DNA of 64,000 nt, from positions 1-64,000 of the forward strand of contig NZ_JRPC02000013.1 of assembly GCF_000765745.2 (NCBI RefSeq), given 5' to 3'. The stretch comes from Helicobacter apodemus. Its GTDB lineage: Bacteria > Campylobacterota > Campylobacteria > Campylobacterales > Helicobacteraceae. The notes under the pieces were generated by a model. It did no database searches. It was not told the DNA's origin and saw only the letters and a program-made list of their open reading frames with translations. Numbering within the stretch: the stretch's first letter is position 1; every line of letters starts with the position of its first letter. Below are positions 32,824 through 44,873 of this stretch, in pieces. Both the position numbers and the translations under genes were made by a program.

Positions 32824-34284
32824 GTGCAGAATATTGATTTTTTCATTATGACAACAAGATGGATTTTTCTTATTGCACTTGGGTATTACATTATTACTAA
32901 TTTACAATGGTATCATTATAAAATTTCACGCGTTATTTTTAAACATCATAAGCAAAAATGGCATTTACTTTATTTTGTTTTACCTATTATTTGTTTTATT
33001 TTTCTTCCCCATGATATTTATTTTTATCTTTTGATTTATTTTTATCTTATATTTTTTGGATATTGGATTTTCAATCTTAGTAACAAACTTATTTTTACAG
33101 GGAGAGTGCTTCGATTTTTTGGGCTTTATATTATTTTTATTCTTTTTAATGAGTTGCTTTTATTGAGTATTGCAAAACCCTCTATTCTTATACAAATTGT
33201 TTATTTATTCCCTTTGCCTATATCTCTTGCTCTTTCTTTGGTAATAGAGAAAATTTTGCTTAATCGCTATAAGAAAGTCGCTCAAGATAAATTAGAAAGT
33301 ATGCATAATTTAATCATCATTGTTATTACAGGGAGTTATGGTAAAACAAGCTTAAAGAATTTTTTGTTTCAAGTTTTGCAAGAATCTTTTAAAGTTTATG
33401 CCACCCCACGCAGTGTTAATACTCTGACAGGTATTATTGCAGATATTAACCAAAACCTTTCACCTTTGAATGATGTTTATATTGTTGAAGCAGGAGCTAG
33501 AGGGTTGGGGGATATTCAAGAAATTATTGATTTAGTAGCTCCTCAAATTGTCGTAGTAGGCAAGATTGGAGCAGCCCATATTGAATACTTTAAAAACATA
33601 GAGACAATTTATAAGGCAAAATATGAGATTTTAGAGAGTAGGCGCTTACAGAGGGTGTATATTTATAAAGATAATATTCAACCCACTATTTGTCTTGTGC
33701 CTATTGTAAATTTTCCGCAAAATATTAGTAATATAGAAGCAACTTTAAATGGCACAGATTTTGATTTAGAAATACAAGGTGAGAAATTACATCTAAGCAC
33801 CCCTGTTTTGGGAGCTTTTAATGCTATTAATATTAGTGCAGTGATTGCTATATCTAAAGATTTGGGTATGAAAAATGAGAGCATTATTAAGCAAGTTTCT
33901 AAATTAGAGCCTATTAATCATCGCTTAAGTAAAATTGTTGTGAATGATAAGGTTATTTTAGATGATAGTTATAATGGGAATCTTGATGGTATGCTTGAAG
34001 CCATTAGGCTTGCTTCTTTGCATAATGGTAGAAAAGTTATTGTTACTCCTGGTTTGGTAGAGAGTAATAAAGAATTTAATGTTGCTTTAGCTAAAGCTAT
34101 TAATAGTGTTTTTAGTGTTGCTATTATCACAGGGGAGCTAAATTCAAAGATTTTACAAGAGAATATTTCTAATCCTCTGAAAGTGATTTTAAAAGATAAA
34201 AGCAATATTGAAGGGATTTTAAAATCTATAACAAAACCCGGAGATTTAATCTTGTTTGCTAATGATGCTCCAAGTTATATTTAA
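32824..34284 (+). CDS. murF: UDP-MurNAc-tripeptide-D-Ala-D-Ala ligase MurF with an N-terminal membrane domain
   Basis: About 486 residues from GTG 32824, with AAGGA seven bases upstream; TTG 32809 is less likely. The first about 150 residues form several transmembrane helices (YIITNLQWYH, LIYFYLIFFGYWI, and others). The Mur ligase part follows: ITGSYGKTSLKNFL (P-loop), VEAGARGLGDI, GKIGAAHIEYF, and LDDSYNGN. It adds D-Ala-D-Ala to the UDP-MurNAc-tripeptide. A membrane-anchored MurF is known in Campylobacterota but unusual elsewhere. Confidence 0.92.
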   Translation: MQNIDFFIMTTRWIFLIALGYYIITNLQWYHYKISRVIFKHHKQKWHLLYFVLPIICFIFLPHDIYFYLLIYFYLIFFGYWIFNLSNKLIFTGRVLRFFGLYIIFILFNELLLLSIAKPSILIQIVYLFPLPISLALSLVIEKILLNRYKKVAQDKLESMHNLIIIVITGSYGKTSLKNFLFQVLQESFKVYATPRSVNTLTGIIADINQNLSPLNDVYIVEAGARGLGDIQEIIDLVAPQIVVVGKIGAAHIEYFKNIETIYKAKYEILESRRLQRVYIYKDNIQPTICLVPIVNFPQNISNIEATLNGTDFDLEIQGEKLHLSTPVLGAFNAINISAVIAISKDLGMKNESIIKQVSKLEPINHRLSKIVVNDKVILDDSYNGNLDGMLEAIRLASLHNGRKVIVTPGLVESNKEFNVALAKAINSVFSVAIITGELNSKILQENISNPLKVILKDKSNIEGILKSITKPGDLILFANDAPSYI

Positions 34285-34305
34285 TGTGGATTTAATGGAG
34301 GGATA

Positions 34306-34794
34306 ATGGAATATTTATATGCACCTTGGAGGAGTGGATACTTTAAAGAAAGTCAAGAGGAATGTATTTTTTGTCAAATTTCAAACCAAAATCTTGATAT
34401 ACCTAATAGAGTCTTTTATCGTGATGATAAAATATTTTGTGTGATGAATAAATACCCTTATGTTCCGGGACATTTTCTTATTATTCCTCATCATCATACC
34501 GATACCCCTTGTGATTTGAAAGAAGATATTTGGTTGCATTTGCAAAAATTTGCACAAAAGGGCATAGGGTTACTTAATGAATTTGGAGCAAAGGGGATTA
34601 ATATGGGAATGAATATCAAGCAAGTAGGCGGTGCAGGTATTCCAGGGCATATCCATTTGCATCTTATTCCTAGATTTTTTGGCGATACAAATTTTTTTAC
34701 AACTATTGGTGATTGTAGAGCCTATGGGGTGGATTTTGAGGAGATTTATTGGAGGATTAAAGAGCTGTCTTTGAAGTATTTTGTAGAAAACTAG
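34306..34794 (+). CDS. HIT-family nucleotide hydrolase
   Basis: 162 residues. The histidine triad is GHIHLHLIPR. The N-terminal Cys pair (EECIFCQI) suggests a zinc site, as in Fhit/galactose-uridylyltransferase-like HIT proteins such as Ap4A phosphorylases. It starts 21 bases after murF. Substrate unknown, probably a dinucleoside polyphosphate or AMP-lysine-like adduct. Confidence 0.9.
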   Translation: MEYLYAPWRSGYFKESQEECIFCQISNQNLDIPNRVFYRDDKIFCVMNKYPYVPGHFLIIPHHHTDTPCDLKEDIWLHLQKFAQKGIGLLNEFGAKGINMGMNIKQVGGAGIPGHIHLHLIPRFFGDTNFFTTIGDCRAYGVDFEEIYWRIKELSLKYFVEN

Positions 34795-34832
34795 AAATCT
34801 TTGGATGAAGATTCCTTTTTGGGTTTGTTAGA

Positions 34833-34841
34833 GGGGGGGGG
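34833..34841 (+). repeat. G9 homopolymer in the gap between the HIT gene and mutY
   Basis: Nine G in a 250-base gap. A short open fragment (LGYVSDDEAALQGLWLLF and a few more residues, 34858-34932) follows but has no start. Possibly a decayed phase-variable gene. Confidence 0.55.
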
Positions 34842-35044
34842 TTAATCTTAGAATATATTAGGATATGTAAGTGATGATGAGGCAGCTTTACAAGGACTTT
34901 GGTTATTGTTTTTAGACTACCTTAAATTGTAAAGAGAGTAGGATGTGAGATACATAGGTTTTTGTAAAGGAAATAAGGGTATGGGTTTGTTTGAGTGTAA
35001 GCTTTTATATTGATAAAAATAAAAGGCGGTTGAGTTAAATAGGT

Positions 35045-36016
35045 ATGGATATTTATTCATTTCAAGCAGAACTTTTATCATGGTATGAAAAATGTGGGAG
35101 AAAAACTCTACCTTGGAGGGATAAGAGTATGCCTAATCGTCCTTATAGGGTTTTAATTAGTGAAATTATGCTTCAACAAACACAAGTTAAAACCATCTTA
35201 GAGCATTATTATTTTCCATTTTTGCAACAATTTCCTACTTTAGAATCTTTAGCAGAAGCTAGTGAGGAGGAAGTATTGTTGCAATGGAGGGGAATGGGGT
35301 ATTATACAAGGGCTAGGAATCTCTTAAAATGTGCGAGGATTTGCTCTTGTGATTTTAATGCGTGTTTGCCAGATTGCGTGGAATTATTAAAAACCCTCCC
35401 GGGTATTGGTAGTTATACTGCTGGAGCGGTGGCTTGTTTTGGGTTTGATAAGGCTGTGAGTTTTGTAGATTCTAATATTAGAAGAATCCTTATTCGGCTT
35501 TTTGCTATGTATAATCCTACTCAAAGCCTTTTAGAGAGTGAAGCTAGAAATATTTTAAATACAGAAAATCCTTTTAATCATAATCAAGCTTTGATAGATT
35601 TAGGGGCGTTGATTTGCACCCCTAATCCCAAATGTCTTTTGTGCCCCCTTAGTGAGTTTTGTAAGGGCAAAGAGGATTTAAAGGTCTTAAATCTTAAAAA
35701 GACTCCTAAGAGCATTAAAAAAAGTCTTCATCTAGGCGTATTTGAAAAAGATTCTCAAATTGCCCTTTATAAAAGTCAAGAGAGGCTTTATTATAATCTC
35801 TATAATTTCCCTTTGTTAAAATCCTATCAATCTTTGGAAAAATTAGGAATCTTAAAACATTCTTATACTAAATATCTTTTGGACTTACACCTGTATAAGG
35901 TGCAGGATTTAGGAGTTTTTGAGGACGATATAACCTTATTTAATCTCCAGGATTTAGACACTCTTCCTATTTCTAGTATGACTTTAAAAATTTTAAAATT
36001 TTTAAAGAAAATGTAA
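35045..36016 (+). CDS. mutY: A/G-specific adenine DNA glycosylase MutY
   Basis: 323 residues; removes adenine opposite 8-oxoguanine. Motifs: helix-hairpin-helix LPGIGSYTAGAVACFGF, catalytic region AVSFVDSNIRRIL, and a four-Cys iron-sulfur site (CTPNPKCLLCPLSEFC). The C-terminal NUDIX-like domain is present but short (about 100 residues). It is preceded by 250 bases with decayed DNA and followed by luxS after 67 bases. Confidence 0.95.
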   Translation: MDIYSFQAELLSWYEKCGRKTLPWRDKSMPNRPYRVLISEIMLQQTQVKTILEHYYFPFLQQFPTLESLAEASEEEVLLQWRGMGYYTRARNLLKCARICSCDFNACLPDCVELLKTLPGIGSYTAGAVACFGFDKAVSFVDSNIRRILIRLFAMYNPTQSLLESEARNILNTENPFNHNQALIDLGALICTPNPKCLLCPLSEFCKGKEDLKVLNLKKTPKSIKKSLHLGVFEKDSQIALYKSQERLYYNLYNFPLLKSYQSLEKLGILKHSYTKYLLDLHLYKVQDLGVFEDDITLFNLQDLDTLPISSMTLKILKFLKKM

Positions 36017-36083
36017 AAAATTAAAGTTAAAATGAGGGAAGTTTTTATAGCATTTTAAAAATAAATAATTAATAAGGAATATT

Positions 36084-38512
<2,429 letters not shown>

Positions 38513-38622
38513 TTTAATAATCAAGCATAGGTTCTAATAGTAAAAAATTTAACTACATAAATGTTTTTAAGGGTGTTTTAGAGCATAAGAATTTTAATCA
38601 TCTAGCCAACAAAAAAGAGTTT

Positions 38623-38643
38623 AAGCTTTAAAGAAAGCTTTTT
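38623..38643 (+). terminator. Candidate terminator after ligA
   Basis: Stem AAGCTTT / AAAGCTT with loop AAAG, then TTT. 110 bases after the ligA stop; weak because the stem is AT-rich. Confidence 0.3.
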
Positions 38644-38931
38644 AGAATAAAAGCTTGGATGGTTTTATCTTTTGAGGAAGGGTTAGAATATTTATAAATG
38701 ACGTTGTTTAGTTGTCTATTTAGGTTTTAAGTGTGTATCAACCTAAGGCGTATAAGAAGCAAAATTATAAGCATAAGCCACTTTATTTTGTTGCTAAATA
38801 GATAAAATTGGATTTTAGCGTTCGTTATGTTTGGGGGTGTGCTACATAGGGATCTTAAGCAAGTTTAAATAAGATTTATCATTACAAGAGTTATGTCTTA
38901 TAAGGCTTGTTGGGGTGAAAAAATTTCTTAA

Positions 38932-39090
38932 AGAGGTAAATCCTTAAAACTATCTATTTACACCGCTAAATCTGTTACTTTGGTGGTGATTTTAATCTTA
39001 ATATTTGCCTTAATAGGATGTATCCTCTACTTCCTTGATAAAGTGAATTTTGCTAATACTGATTTTTGGCGTAAGGATTGGGAGCTTTAA
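38932..39090 (+). pseudogene. Remnant of a small membrane protein
   Basis: An open stretch without a start codon. It encodes a hydrophobic helix (VTLVVILILIFALIGCILYF) followed by an acidic/aromatic tail (NFANTDFWRKDWEL) and stop 39088-39090. The pattern of hydrophobic codons is not chance-like, so this is probably the 3' part of a decayed gene. Confidence 0.4.
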
Positions 39091-39326
39091 TAGATTATAA
39101 AAGTTTATTGTCCTTGCAAATAAACCCTAATAAAGTTAAAGGTAAGATTCTCTAAAGAAGCTGTTGTAGATAGCTTAAAAATTGAAATTTCTTGGCTTTC
39201 ATACACTTTGGTTCTTAAAAATCCATTGAAGCCCTAGAATGCACTATTCAAGCCTTTGTGATTTTTGTCCTATATCTTTTCATAATTTTATCAATGTGGG
39301 TATATTTTCCTACAAGATTTTCTTTT

Positions 39327-39705
39327 TCAATTTGTTTGTGTATTAATAATATTTCCTTTCCCATATGCTAAAAAGAAATGATCTTTTGTAAAATAGCCTT
39401 TTCCTACATACAAACACACTAAATTTAACTCATTAAAATATTGTCCTTTTGTTTTTTGAAGCGATTTAAATGCGTCTTCGCTTATTGATTCTTGTTCTTC
39501 TAGTTTTTCAAGTTCATCAATGTATTTTTTCTGAAATTTTTCCAAAAATATCATATTCTGTCCTTAAAGTATTTATTTTCGTGTTTTTTACCGCATTTTT
39601 TAATTGCCAGCCTGTAAAAACAATACCGACAATTGTAATAATAGCCGCTAATACTTGCAAGATTTTTACAACTATATCTATATTAGATATTAAGAGATCC
39701 TGTAT
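39327..39705 (-). pseudogene. Broken gene for a membrane-anchored protein (frameshift at A6)
   Basis: The upstream frame (39705 to 39517) gives one helix, VVKILQVLAAIITIVGIVFT, then GWQLKNAVKNTKINTLRTE and a stop. The downstream frame (from 39554) gives YIDELEKLEEQESISEDAFK, then QYFNELNLVCLYVGKGYFTK and an end at 39327. The two join by removing one base from the A6 run (T6 at 39525-39530 on the plus strand). No start codon is seen in front of the first frame. The helix plus soluble tail resembles a family of hypothetical accessory proteins. A fragment of a paralogue lies at 19352-19441. Confidence 0.6.
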
Positions 39706-39942
39706 TTAGCTACTTTTTAGCGGAGTTATTGTTTGGGTTTTGTTTTATATCCTAGTTTTGTTGAGCATTAATCTTTTTTCTTAATTCCTTCTCTGTTTTG
39801 AAGGCTCTCTAATCTTTCATAATCATAACTCTCGTGTATCTTAAAGGTAAAAACCCAACAAGCAAACAAGATACTTCTTATTTGCCTAAAGTTTGAAAAT
39901 TGCATATCCTTAAGTAAATTCTTATCTTAAGTATAAACCCAT

Positions 39943-40740
39943 CTAACTTTGGTTGATATGCTTAATGCAGGGATCTTGCTTATGAATAGCAAGTATATTT
40001 ATACCCATAGAAAAAATCTCATACTCTAAATTTTGTAAAAAGTCTTGGATTTCCCTTTGATTGGATTTAATAATCTCTATTAATAAAATGGGGCAAAACT
40101 TTTCTATGCTTTTTGCCCCTCCTTTTAAAACTTCCATTTCCATTCTTTCTACATCAATTTTGATGAAATCTATTCTTTCAAGCTTTAGCGAATCAATGCT
40201 AATTAATGGCACTTTTTGTGTGTTGTCTTTATTGATGGTTTGCCCTATAAATTCATTTTTTTCATCAAATTTTAATTCAAGGCTTCCAAAAGAAGAGGGT
40301 TTAGTATAATCAAGCATAGGTATTTCTAGAAATTCTCCTTTTTTCTTGGGACAACCAAGGGCTACATTTAACGCACGAAAATTAAAGCAATTATTTAAGG
40401 CGAGATTCCCCGCTAAGGCATAATAAATCCTCTCTTGTGCTTCAAAGGCTAAGCCCCCCCCCCAGTTAGTTGTAGCAATAGACCAAGCAATGGTATGGGC
40501 ACCTATATTTGCACCACAATCAAGGGCAAAAACCCCTTCTTTAAAATACTGCTTCCTAAGCTTTAAAAGCTCTATCACATTGCCTACTTCTAGGGCATCA
40601 AAACTTGCGGTTTGTAGGTATTGGTAGCCTACGCCATAAGCACCATAGGCATTTTCATTTCTATCGAGGTAATTTACTATCATAGCCCCTGTGTTGGTAG
40701 AGGCTAAAACAAAGGGAAGGGGTCTTTGAATATTTTGCAT
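39943..40740 (-). CDS. FkbM-family methyltransferase with a coding G10 tract
   Basis: 265 residues. SAM-binding motif LDCGANIGAHTIAW, then FEAQERIYYAL, and FIKIDVERMEMEVLKGG, the FkbM signature. The run TGG GGG GGG GGC at codons 93-96 contains ten G, so a change by one base would truncate the protein near residue 100. At ten G the frame is open (ON). FkbM enzymes methylate sugars or lipids; in Campylobacter such phase-variable genes modify surface glycans. The acceptor here is unknown. Both neighbours are unrelated. Confidence 0.88.
   Translation of the reverse strand: MQNIQRPLPFVLASTNTGAMIVNYLDRNENAYGAYGVGYQYLQTASFDALEVGNVIELLKLRKQYFKEGVFALDCGANIGAHTIAWSIATTNWGGGLAFEAQERIYYALAGNLALNNCFNFRALNVALGCPKKKGEFLEIPMLDYTKPSSFGSLELKFDEKNEFIGQTINKDNTQKVPLISIDSLKLERIDFIKIDVERMEMEVLKGGAKSIEKFCPILLIEIIKSNQREIQDFLQNLEYEIFSMGINILAIHKQDPCIKHINQS
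40454..40463 (-). repeat. G10 homopolymer (minus strand) within the FkbM gene
   Basis: Ten G inside codons 93-96 of the FkbM gene; slippage by one base gives a truncated protein. Length and position are typical of a contingency locus. Confidence 0.85.
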
Positions 40741-40873
40741 TTTTGTCCTTTTAACTAGGGTTTGATGAAAAGATTTTATAACACTTGCTTAAAATTAGAC
40801 TTAAAAAGGAGTGAAACTTGCCCTTTGTGTTAAGAGTGTATAGCTTTAAATAGAGGAATAAATATTAAAGGAA

Positions 40874-41716
40874 TTATTTTGGTGTTTGTAGCTGGATATA
40901 TTTTTTAGGGTATAAAAGGATTTTTTCTTCTTTAAGAAGTTGTGTAAGAACTTTTTTAAAGGCTTTTTTGCTTAAGAAGCAAAGTTTTGTAATTTCTTGT
41001 GGTGGGCTATCATAATGAAGGGGTAAGATTCCTTGATGTTGTTTAAGGGCTTCTAAAACTTTTTGGCAGTCTTTTTGAATATTTACTTTTTCTTTAGGAT
41101 TTTTTAGCCATAAATCGCATTTGCCATTAGGATAGATTTTTTTGATAAAGGCTTCTTTTTCTTCAAAAAGATTTAGGCTTTCAAAAATTTCATTTCTATA
41201 TAAAAGCCCTAAATAAGTTTTATTAATAATACATTCATAGCCTAAAGGAGTTTCCCTAAAGGGAATAATCTTGACTTTATCAGAGGTGTTAAGAGGATAA
41301 GGGGGTTTGAAGTTTTTTAAATAAGGTTTAAGATTATATTTAGCGATTAAGCGATTTTCTTTATCAGTGTCTATAAAAACCGCTATTTTAGTCCCTAAAG
41401 TGAAATTTTGTGGCTTAGAAGAGGGCATAAATAAATCTTTTGCGATACCCAATTCTAAAAAACAACCAAAGTTATTTTTATCCTTTATTGTGAGAATGGC
41501 GATTTCTCCTTTGAGTGCTTTGGGTTTTAAAGTAGTAGCAATAGGTCTATCCTCTGAATCGTGATATAAAAAAACCTCCACTTCATCACCAATGTTTAAA
41601 GTATCTAAGAGATATTTATTAGGTAGCAAAATTTCTTGATTGTAATGTTGCAAATAAGCACCAGCTTTGCTAAATTTGCAAATTTTAAGTTTTTGTAGAG
41701 TGCCTATTTTTATCAA
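40874..41716 (-). CDS. CvfB-like RNA-binding protein with S1 domains
   Basis: 280 residues. Three S1-like OB folds (IKIGTLQKLKICKFSKAGAY, EIAILTIKDKNNFGCFLELG, and GYECIINKTYLGLLYRNEIF) and a C-terminal winged helix (EITKLCFLSKKAFKKVLTQL). This is the architecture of CvfB/YitL, which affects virulence factor or small-RNA control in other bacteria. It overlaps the membrane protein upstream by four bases. RNA targets unknown. Confidence 0.85.
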   Translation of the reverse strand: MIKIGTLQKLKICKFSKAGAYLQHYNQEILLPNKYLLDTLNIGDEVEVFLYHDSEDRPIATTLKPKALKGEIAILTIKDKNNFGCFLELGIAKDLFMPSSKPQNFTLGTKIAVFIDTDKENRLIAKYNLKPYLKNFKPPYPLNTSDKVKIIPFRETPLGYECIINKTYLGLLYRNEIFESLNLFEEKEAFIKKIYPNGKCDLWLKNPKEKVNIQKDCQKVLEALKQHQGILPLHYDSPPQEITKLCFLSKKAFKKVLTQLLKEEKILLYPKKYIQLQTPK

Positions 41717-42267
41717 TCTATTATCTCCATGAAAGTATCAAATAAACTTCTTCCTAGCGGTATTTGGTGTATTTCTGAAATATGCCAACCTACCACAAAA
41801 ATCATAATCATAAAGATAATAAATCCTATGAAGGTTAAGATCAATAAAGCTTTAGAAAGTTTTAGATAAAAATGCTCATCTAAGGCATCATTGATAATTT
41901 TATAATATTTTAGCCAATCCACAAAAAAACTAAACCAAAAGGCAAAAATACCTAATAAAAGTATGCTAATAGATGCAAATATAAGCATAGAAATATAGGG
42001 TGAAAAGCTTGTGCTAAATTCATAAATATTCATCTCCCACATTAAGATGGCATAGCTAATATGCACACCAAATAGTACAAATGTAATGAGTAGCACCATA
42101 AATATTTTTTGCACACACAATTCGATAAAAGTGCAATGTTGTGTAAATTCTTTGTTGGTTTGTTTTTTAATCTCTTTGTCGTTTTTATCCAATAAACGCA
42201 AATTGACAATTTGTGCTTTTAGGTTTTTAATCCAATTTTTTCGGGATTCTTTCATAGTCTCATTCAT
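41713..42267 (-). CDS. Hypothetical membrane protein with three helices
   Basis: 184 residues. A hydrophilic N-terminus of about 50 residues, then hydrophobic segments near residues 55-75, 92-115 and 140-165 (FMVLLITFVLFGVHISYAIL, MLIFASISILLLGIFAFWF, ALLILTFIGFIIFMIMIFVV). No domain recognised. It is translated just before the CvfB-like protein. Confidence 0.7.
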   Translation of the reverse strand: MNETMKESRKNWIKNLKAQIVNLRLLDKNDKEIKKQTNKEFTQHCTFIELCVQKIFMVLLITFVLFGVHISYAILMWEMNIYEFSTSFSPYISMLIFASISILLLGIFAFWFSFFVDWLKYYKIINDALDEHFYLKLSKALLILTFIGFIIFMIMIFVVGWHISEIHQIPLGRSLFDTFMEIID

Positions 42268-42354
42268 TGATTGAAGCCTTTAAGTGAAATGATGGGATTA
42301 TGCCTCAAAATTGTTAAGGAAGTTTTAACAATCTTTAAAAGAATTTCTTAACTT

Positions 42355-44190
42355 TTACGCATAGGATTTATCAATATGGAATTTTTTATAAAATGCCTCT
42401 AAATCTTTAATATCCTCTAATAACCCTTTTTTTTGAAGAGATTTTAAAACTTTTTGAGAGCAATCTGTTTCTTTTGGCCACTCTTTGGTGTAACCATCTT
42501 TACTATTCTTATCAGTTGCGTCAATAAAAATCATTGAGTGAATGATTTTTATATCCCTTTTAGCATCAATATTATTAACCACTCTCCAAAGAATCATATA
42601 CAGATTATCCAAGTCATTTTTTTGGTAGTCTAAGAAAATGCCTATACTTAAATGTTGATTGAGTATTTTGGGGATATTTTTCTTAAAAGCTGTTTGCAAG
42701 CTTGTCTTTTTATCGATACTAATTAGGGTAATGGGGTTTTTGGTGGAAGTATAAAATTGTTTTAAATGTTTGATATTTTTAAAGAGGGGATTTAATAGCT
42801 CTTGTAGTGATTTATCACTTAATATTTCCAAGGACTTTTGCACTTCCTCTCCTGTGCAATCAATACCTAATTTACCCCCATAAGCATATTCACTGCAAGC
42901 GTGGTCTAGCACATCACAAATTCCCTCTGTAATAAGGCAATTTTCAACTTTGAAGCGATTAAGGATATAGGGGATAATAGCCTCTTCTTTTAAAGAGGGG
43001 GCATCCTCTCCTACAAAGAGGGCGTGTTTAACAAAGCTCATTTGTCCAACTCCCCAAAATGCGTGCATACTTTGTTGGGCTTGTCCTTGAAAACGTGCTT
43101 TAATTTTCGCTAGGATGAGATTATGAAATACCCCATTTTCTGGCATATAATAATCTATTAAATCAGGAGTTGTTGTCTGCAAGAGTGGCAAAAAGATTCT
43201 CTCTGTGGGGTAACCTAGGTATTTATCCTCTAAGGGGGGCTTACCTACAACGGTCGCTAGATAGATAGGATTGACTTTAGAGGTTATAGCCTCTACCTTT
43301 AGCACAGGATAGGGTTCAATAGGTGTGTAAAATCCAGTATGGTCTCCAAATTTGCCCTCATCCCTTAAGGTATCAGGCTCAACAAAGCCTTCTATTACAT
43401 AATCACAATCATAAGGGACATATAGGTCATTACTTAGACATTTTACCATTTGGGGCTTTTTCTTGCGTATAAATCCATAAAGCATAAGTTCAAATAAACC
43501 ATAAGGTAAAGGGGCAGTAGCACACCAAGTATAAAGAGGGTCTCCACCTATGGCAATGCTAACGGGCATTTTTTGTTTTGCTTCTTTATAGGTTTGCAAT
43601 AAATTCATAGAATCTTTATGGAGTTGCCAATGCAAACCTAAATGATTCTTATCATAAACTTGCAAACGATACATTCCAAGATTTTTAACATTCCCATCAA
43701 GGCTTTGTGTGTAGCACTGCCCCATAGTGATAAAAGCACCCCCATCTTCCTCCCAGGTTTTTAAAATAGGCAGGGATTGTAAATCTATTGTATTGCCTCT
43801 TTGGATGAGGGCTTGACAAAGTCCTTTTTCTTTGAGAATCTTGGGGGCTAAAAAACGCAAATTAAGCAGTTTTGGGAGGAGTTTTAAAGCCGTTTTAAAG
43901 TCTTTGGGGGGTTTTAACCTTAGGAGATATGCAATATCCTCTGCGATTTTTTGCGTATCCCCAATGAGTAATTCTACCCTTTTGAAACTTCCAAAAAGAT
44001 TCATTAAAACTGGTGTTTTAAAATGAATATTTTTTTCTTTATGGATAGGATTGGTGAAAAGTAAGGCTTTAGAATCTTTTTTCTTGACTTCTAAATAGGC
44101 TAAATGAGGAATTTCTAAATGAATATCTAAAGGTTCTGTTATGATTTTTATTTCATTATGTGCTTTTAGTAAATCAATAGTTTGTCGCAT
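42355..44190 (-). CDS. Menaquinone biosynthesis decarboxylase (UbiD family)
   Basis: 611 residues. UbiD-family body: SIAIGGDPLYTWCATAPLPY, VIEGFVEPD, EGKFGDHTGFYTP and ENGVFHNLILAKIKARFQGQ. The enzyme uses prenylated FMN. Campylobacterota make menaquinone by the futalosine pathway, in which this group removes a carboxyl group at a late step. No other pathway gene lies near it. The gene is divergent from the TRAP operon. Confidence 0.9.
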   Translation of the reverse strand: MRQTIDLLKAHNEIKIITEPLDIHLEIPHLAYLEVKKKDSKALLFTNPIHKEKNIHFKTPVLMNLFGSFKRVELLIGDTQKIAEDIAYLLRLKPPKDFKTALKLLPKLLNLRFLAPKILKEKGLCQALIQRGNTIDLQSLPILKTWEEDGGAFITMGQCYTQSLDGNVKNLGMYRLQVYDKNHLGLHWQLHKDSMNLLQTYKEAKQKMPVSIAIGGDPLYTWCATAPLPYGLFELMLYGFIRKKKPQMVKCLSNDLYVPYDCDYVIEGFVEPDTLRDEGKFGDHTGFYTPIEPYPVLKVEAITSKVNPIYLATVVGKPPLEDKYLGYPTERIFLPLLQTTTPDLIDYYMPENGVFHNLILAKIKARFQGQAQQSMHAFWGVGQMSFVKHALFVGEDAPSLKEEAIIPYILNRFKVENCLITEGICDVLDHACSEYAYGGKLGIDCTGEEVQKSLEILSDKSLQELLNPLFKNIKHLKQFYTSTKNPITLISIDKKTSLQTAFKKNIPKILNQHLSIGIFLDYQKNDLDNLYMILWRVVNNIDAKRDIKIIHSMIFIDATDKNSKDGYTKEWPKETDCSQKVLKSLQKKGLLEDIKDLEAFYKKFHIDKSYA

Positions 44191-44351
44191 TAGGTATTCC
44201 TTATTCTTTGAATTATTTATGAGGGTATTCTACCAAATTTATAAAAAGGTCTTATTTTATCCTCGCACTCTTTACAATTCTTGAATTTTCTTGAATTTTT
44301 TGAGATAATTTAGTTTTTTAAAGCTAAATTCTAAACATTAAAGATTATTCA

Positions 44352-44858
44352 ATGCAAATTTTATTAAGGATTATTGAAAGTATAGAAAATATTAGTGAAA
44401 TAGTGGCAAAGATTTCTATTTTTTTGTTGTGGATTCTTTGTTTATTAGTTTTTGCTTTAGCGGTGGCATTAAATTTTTCTTATGTTAATAGCCAATTAGA
44501 TGATTTTAGCCTTTATTGCTTTGCTTTGATGATTCTTTTAAGCTTTTCTTATACACTAAAAGAAGATAGGCATGTGCGTTTAGATTTGCTAAAATATCCT
44601 AAAAACCTAAAAAATATCAGCTGGTTGCTTATTAATATATGCTTTATTCTACCTTTTTCTTTAGTGATTGCAAAATATAGTTTTGATTTTATGATGCACT
44701 CTTATTCCATTGGTGAATCTTCGCCTAATGGCAAGATACCCTATTATTTTATTTTTAAATCTTTTGTGGTAGTGGGGTTTATTTTATTGGCTTTACAAAG
44801 CATTGGAGAATCTTTAAAAACCTTTTGTTGTTTGCTGCACAACAAACAAAAGACTTAA
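44352..44858 (+). CDS. TRAP transporter small permease (DctQ)
   Basis: 168 residues with four membrane helices (WILCLLVFALAVALNFSYV, LMILLSFSYTLKEDRHVR, and two more). The DctQ signature ..EDRHVRLDLL.. is visible. First gene of a three-gene uptake operon DctQ-DctM-DctP, driven by an ion gradient. It lies 16 bases before the large permease. Confidence 0.9.
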   Translation: MQILLRIIESIENISEIVAKISIFLLWILCLLVFALAVALNFSYVNSQLDDFSLYCFALMILLSFSYTLKEDRHVRLDLLKYPKNLKNISWLLINICFILPFSLVIAKYSFDFMMHSYSIGESSPNGKIPYYFIFKSFVVVGFILLALQSIGESLKTFCCLLHNKQKT

Positions 44859-44873
44859 AGGAATAAATCTAAA

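Larger units (their letters stand above)
38513..39326. other. 814-base region without an intact gene
   Basis: Holds a candidate terminator and the membrane-protein remnant listed separately. The rest is AT-rich with scattered short ORFs and no family signal. It separates ligA from the broken gene on the minus strand. Confidence 0.6.
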
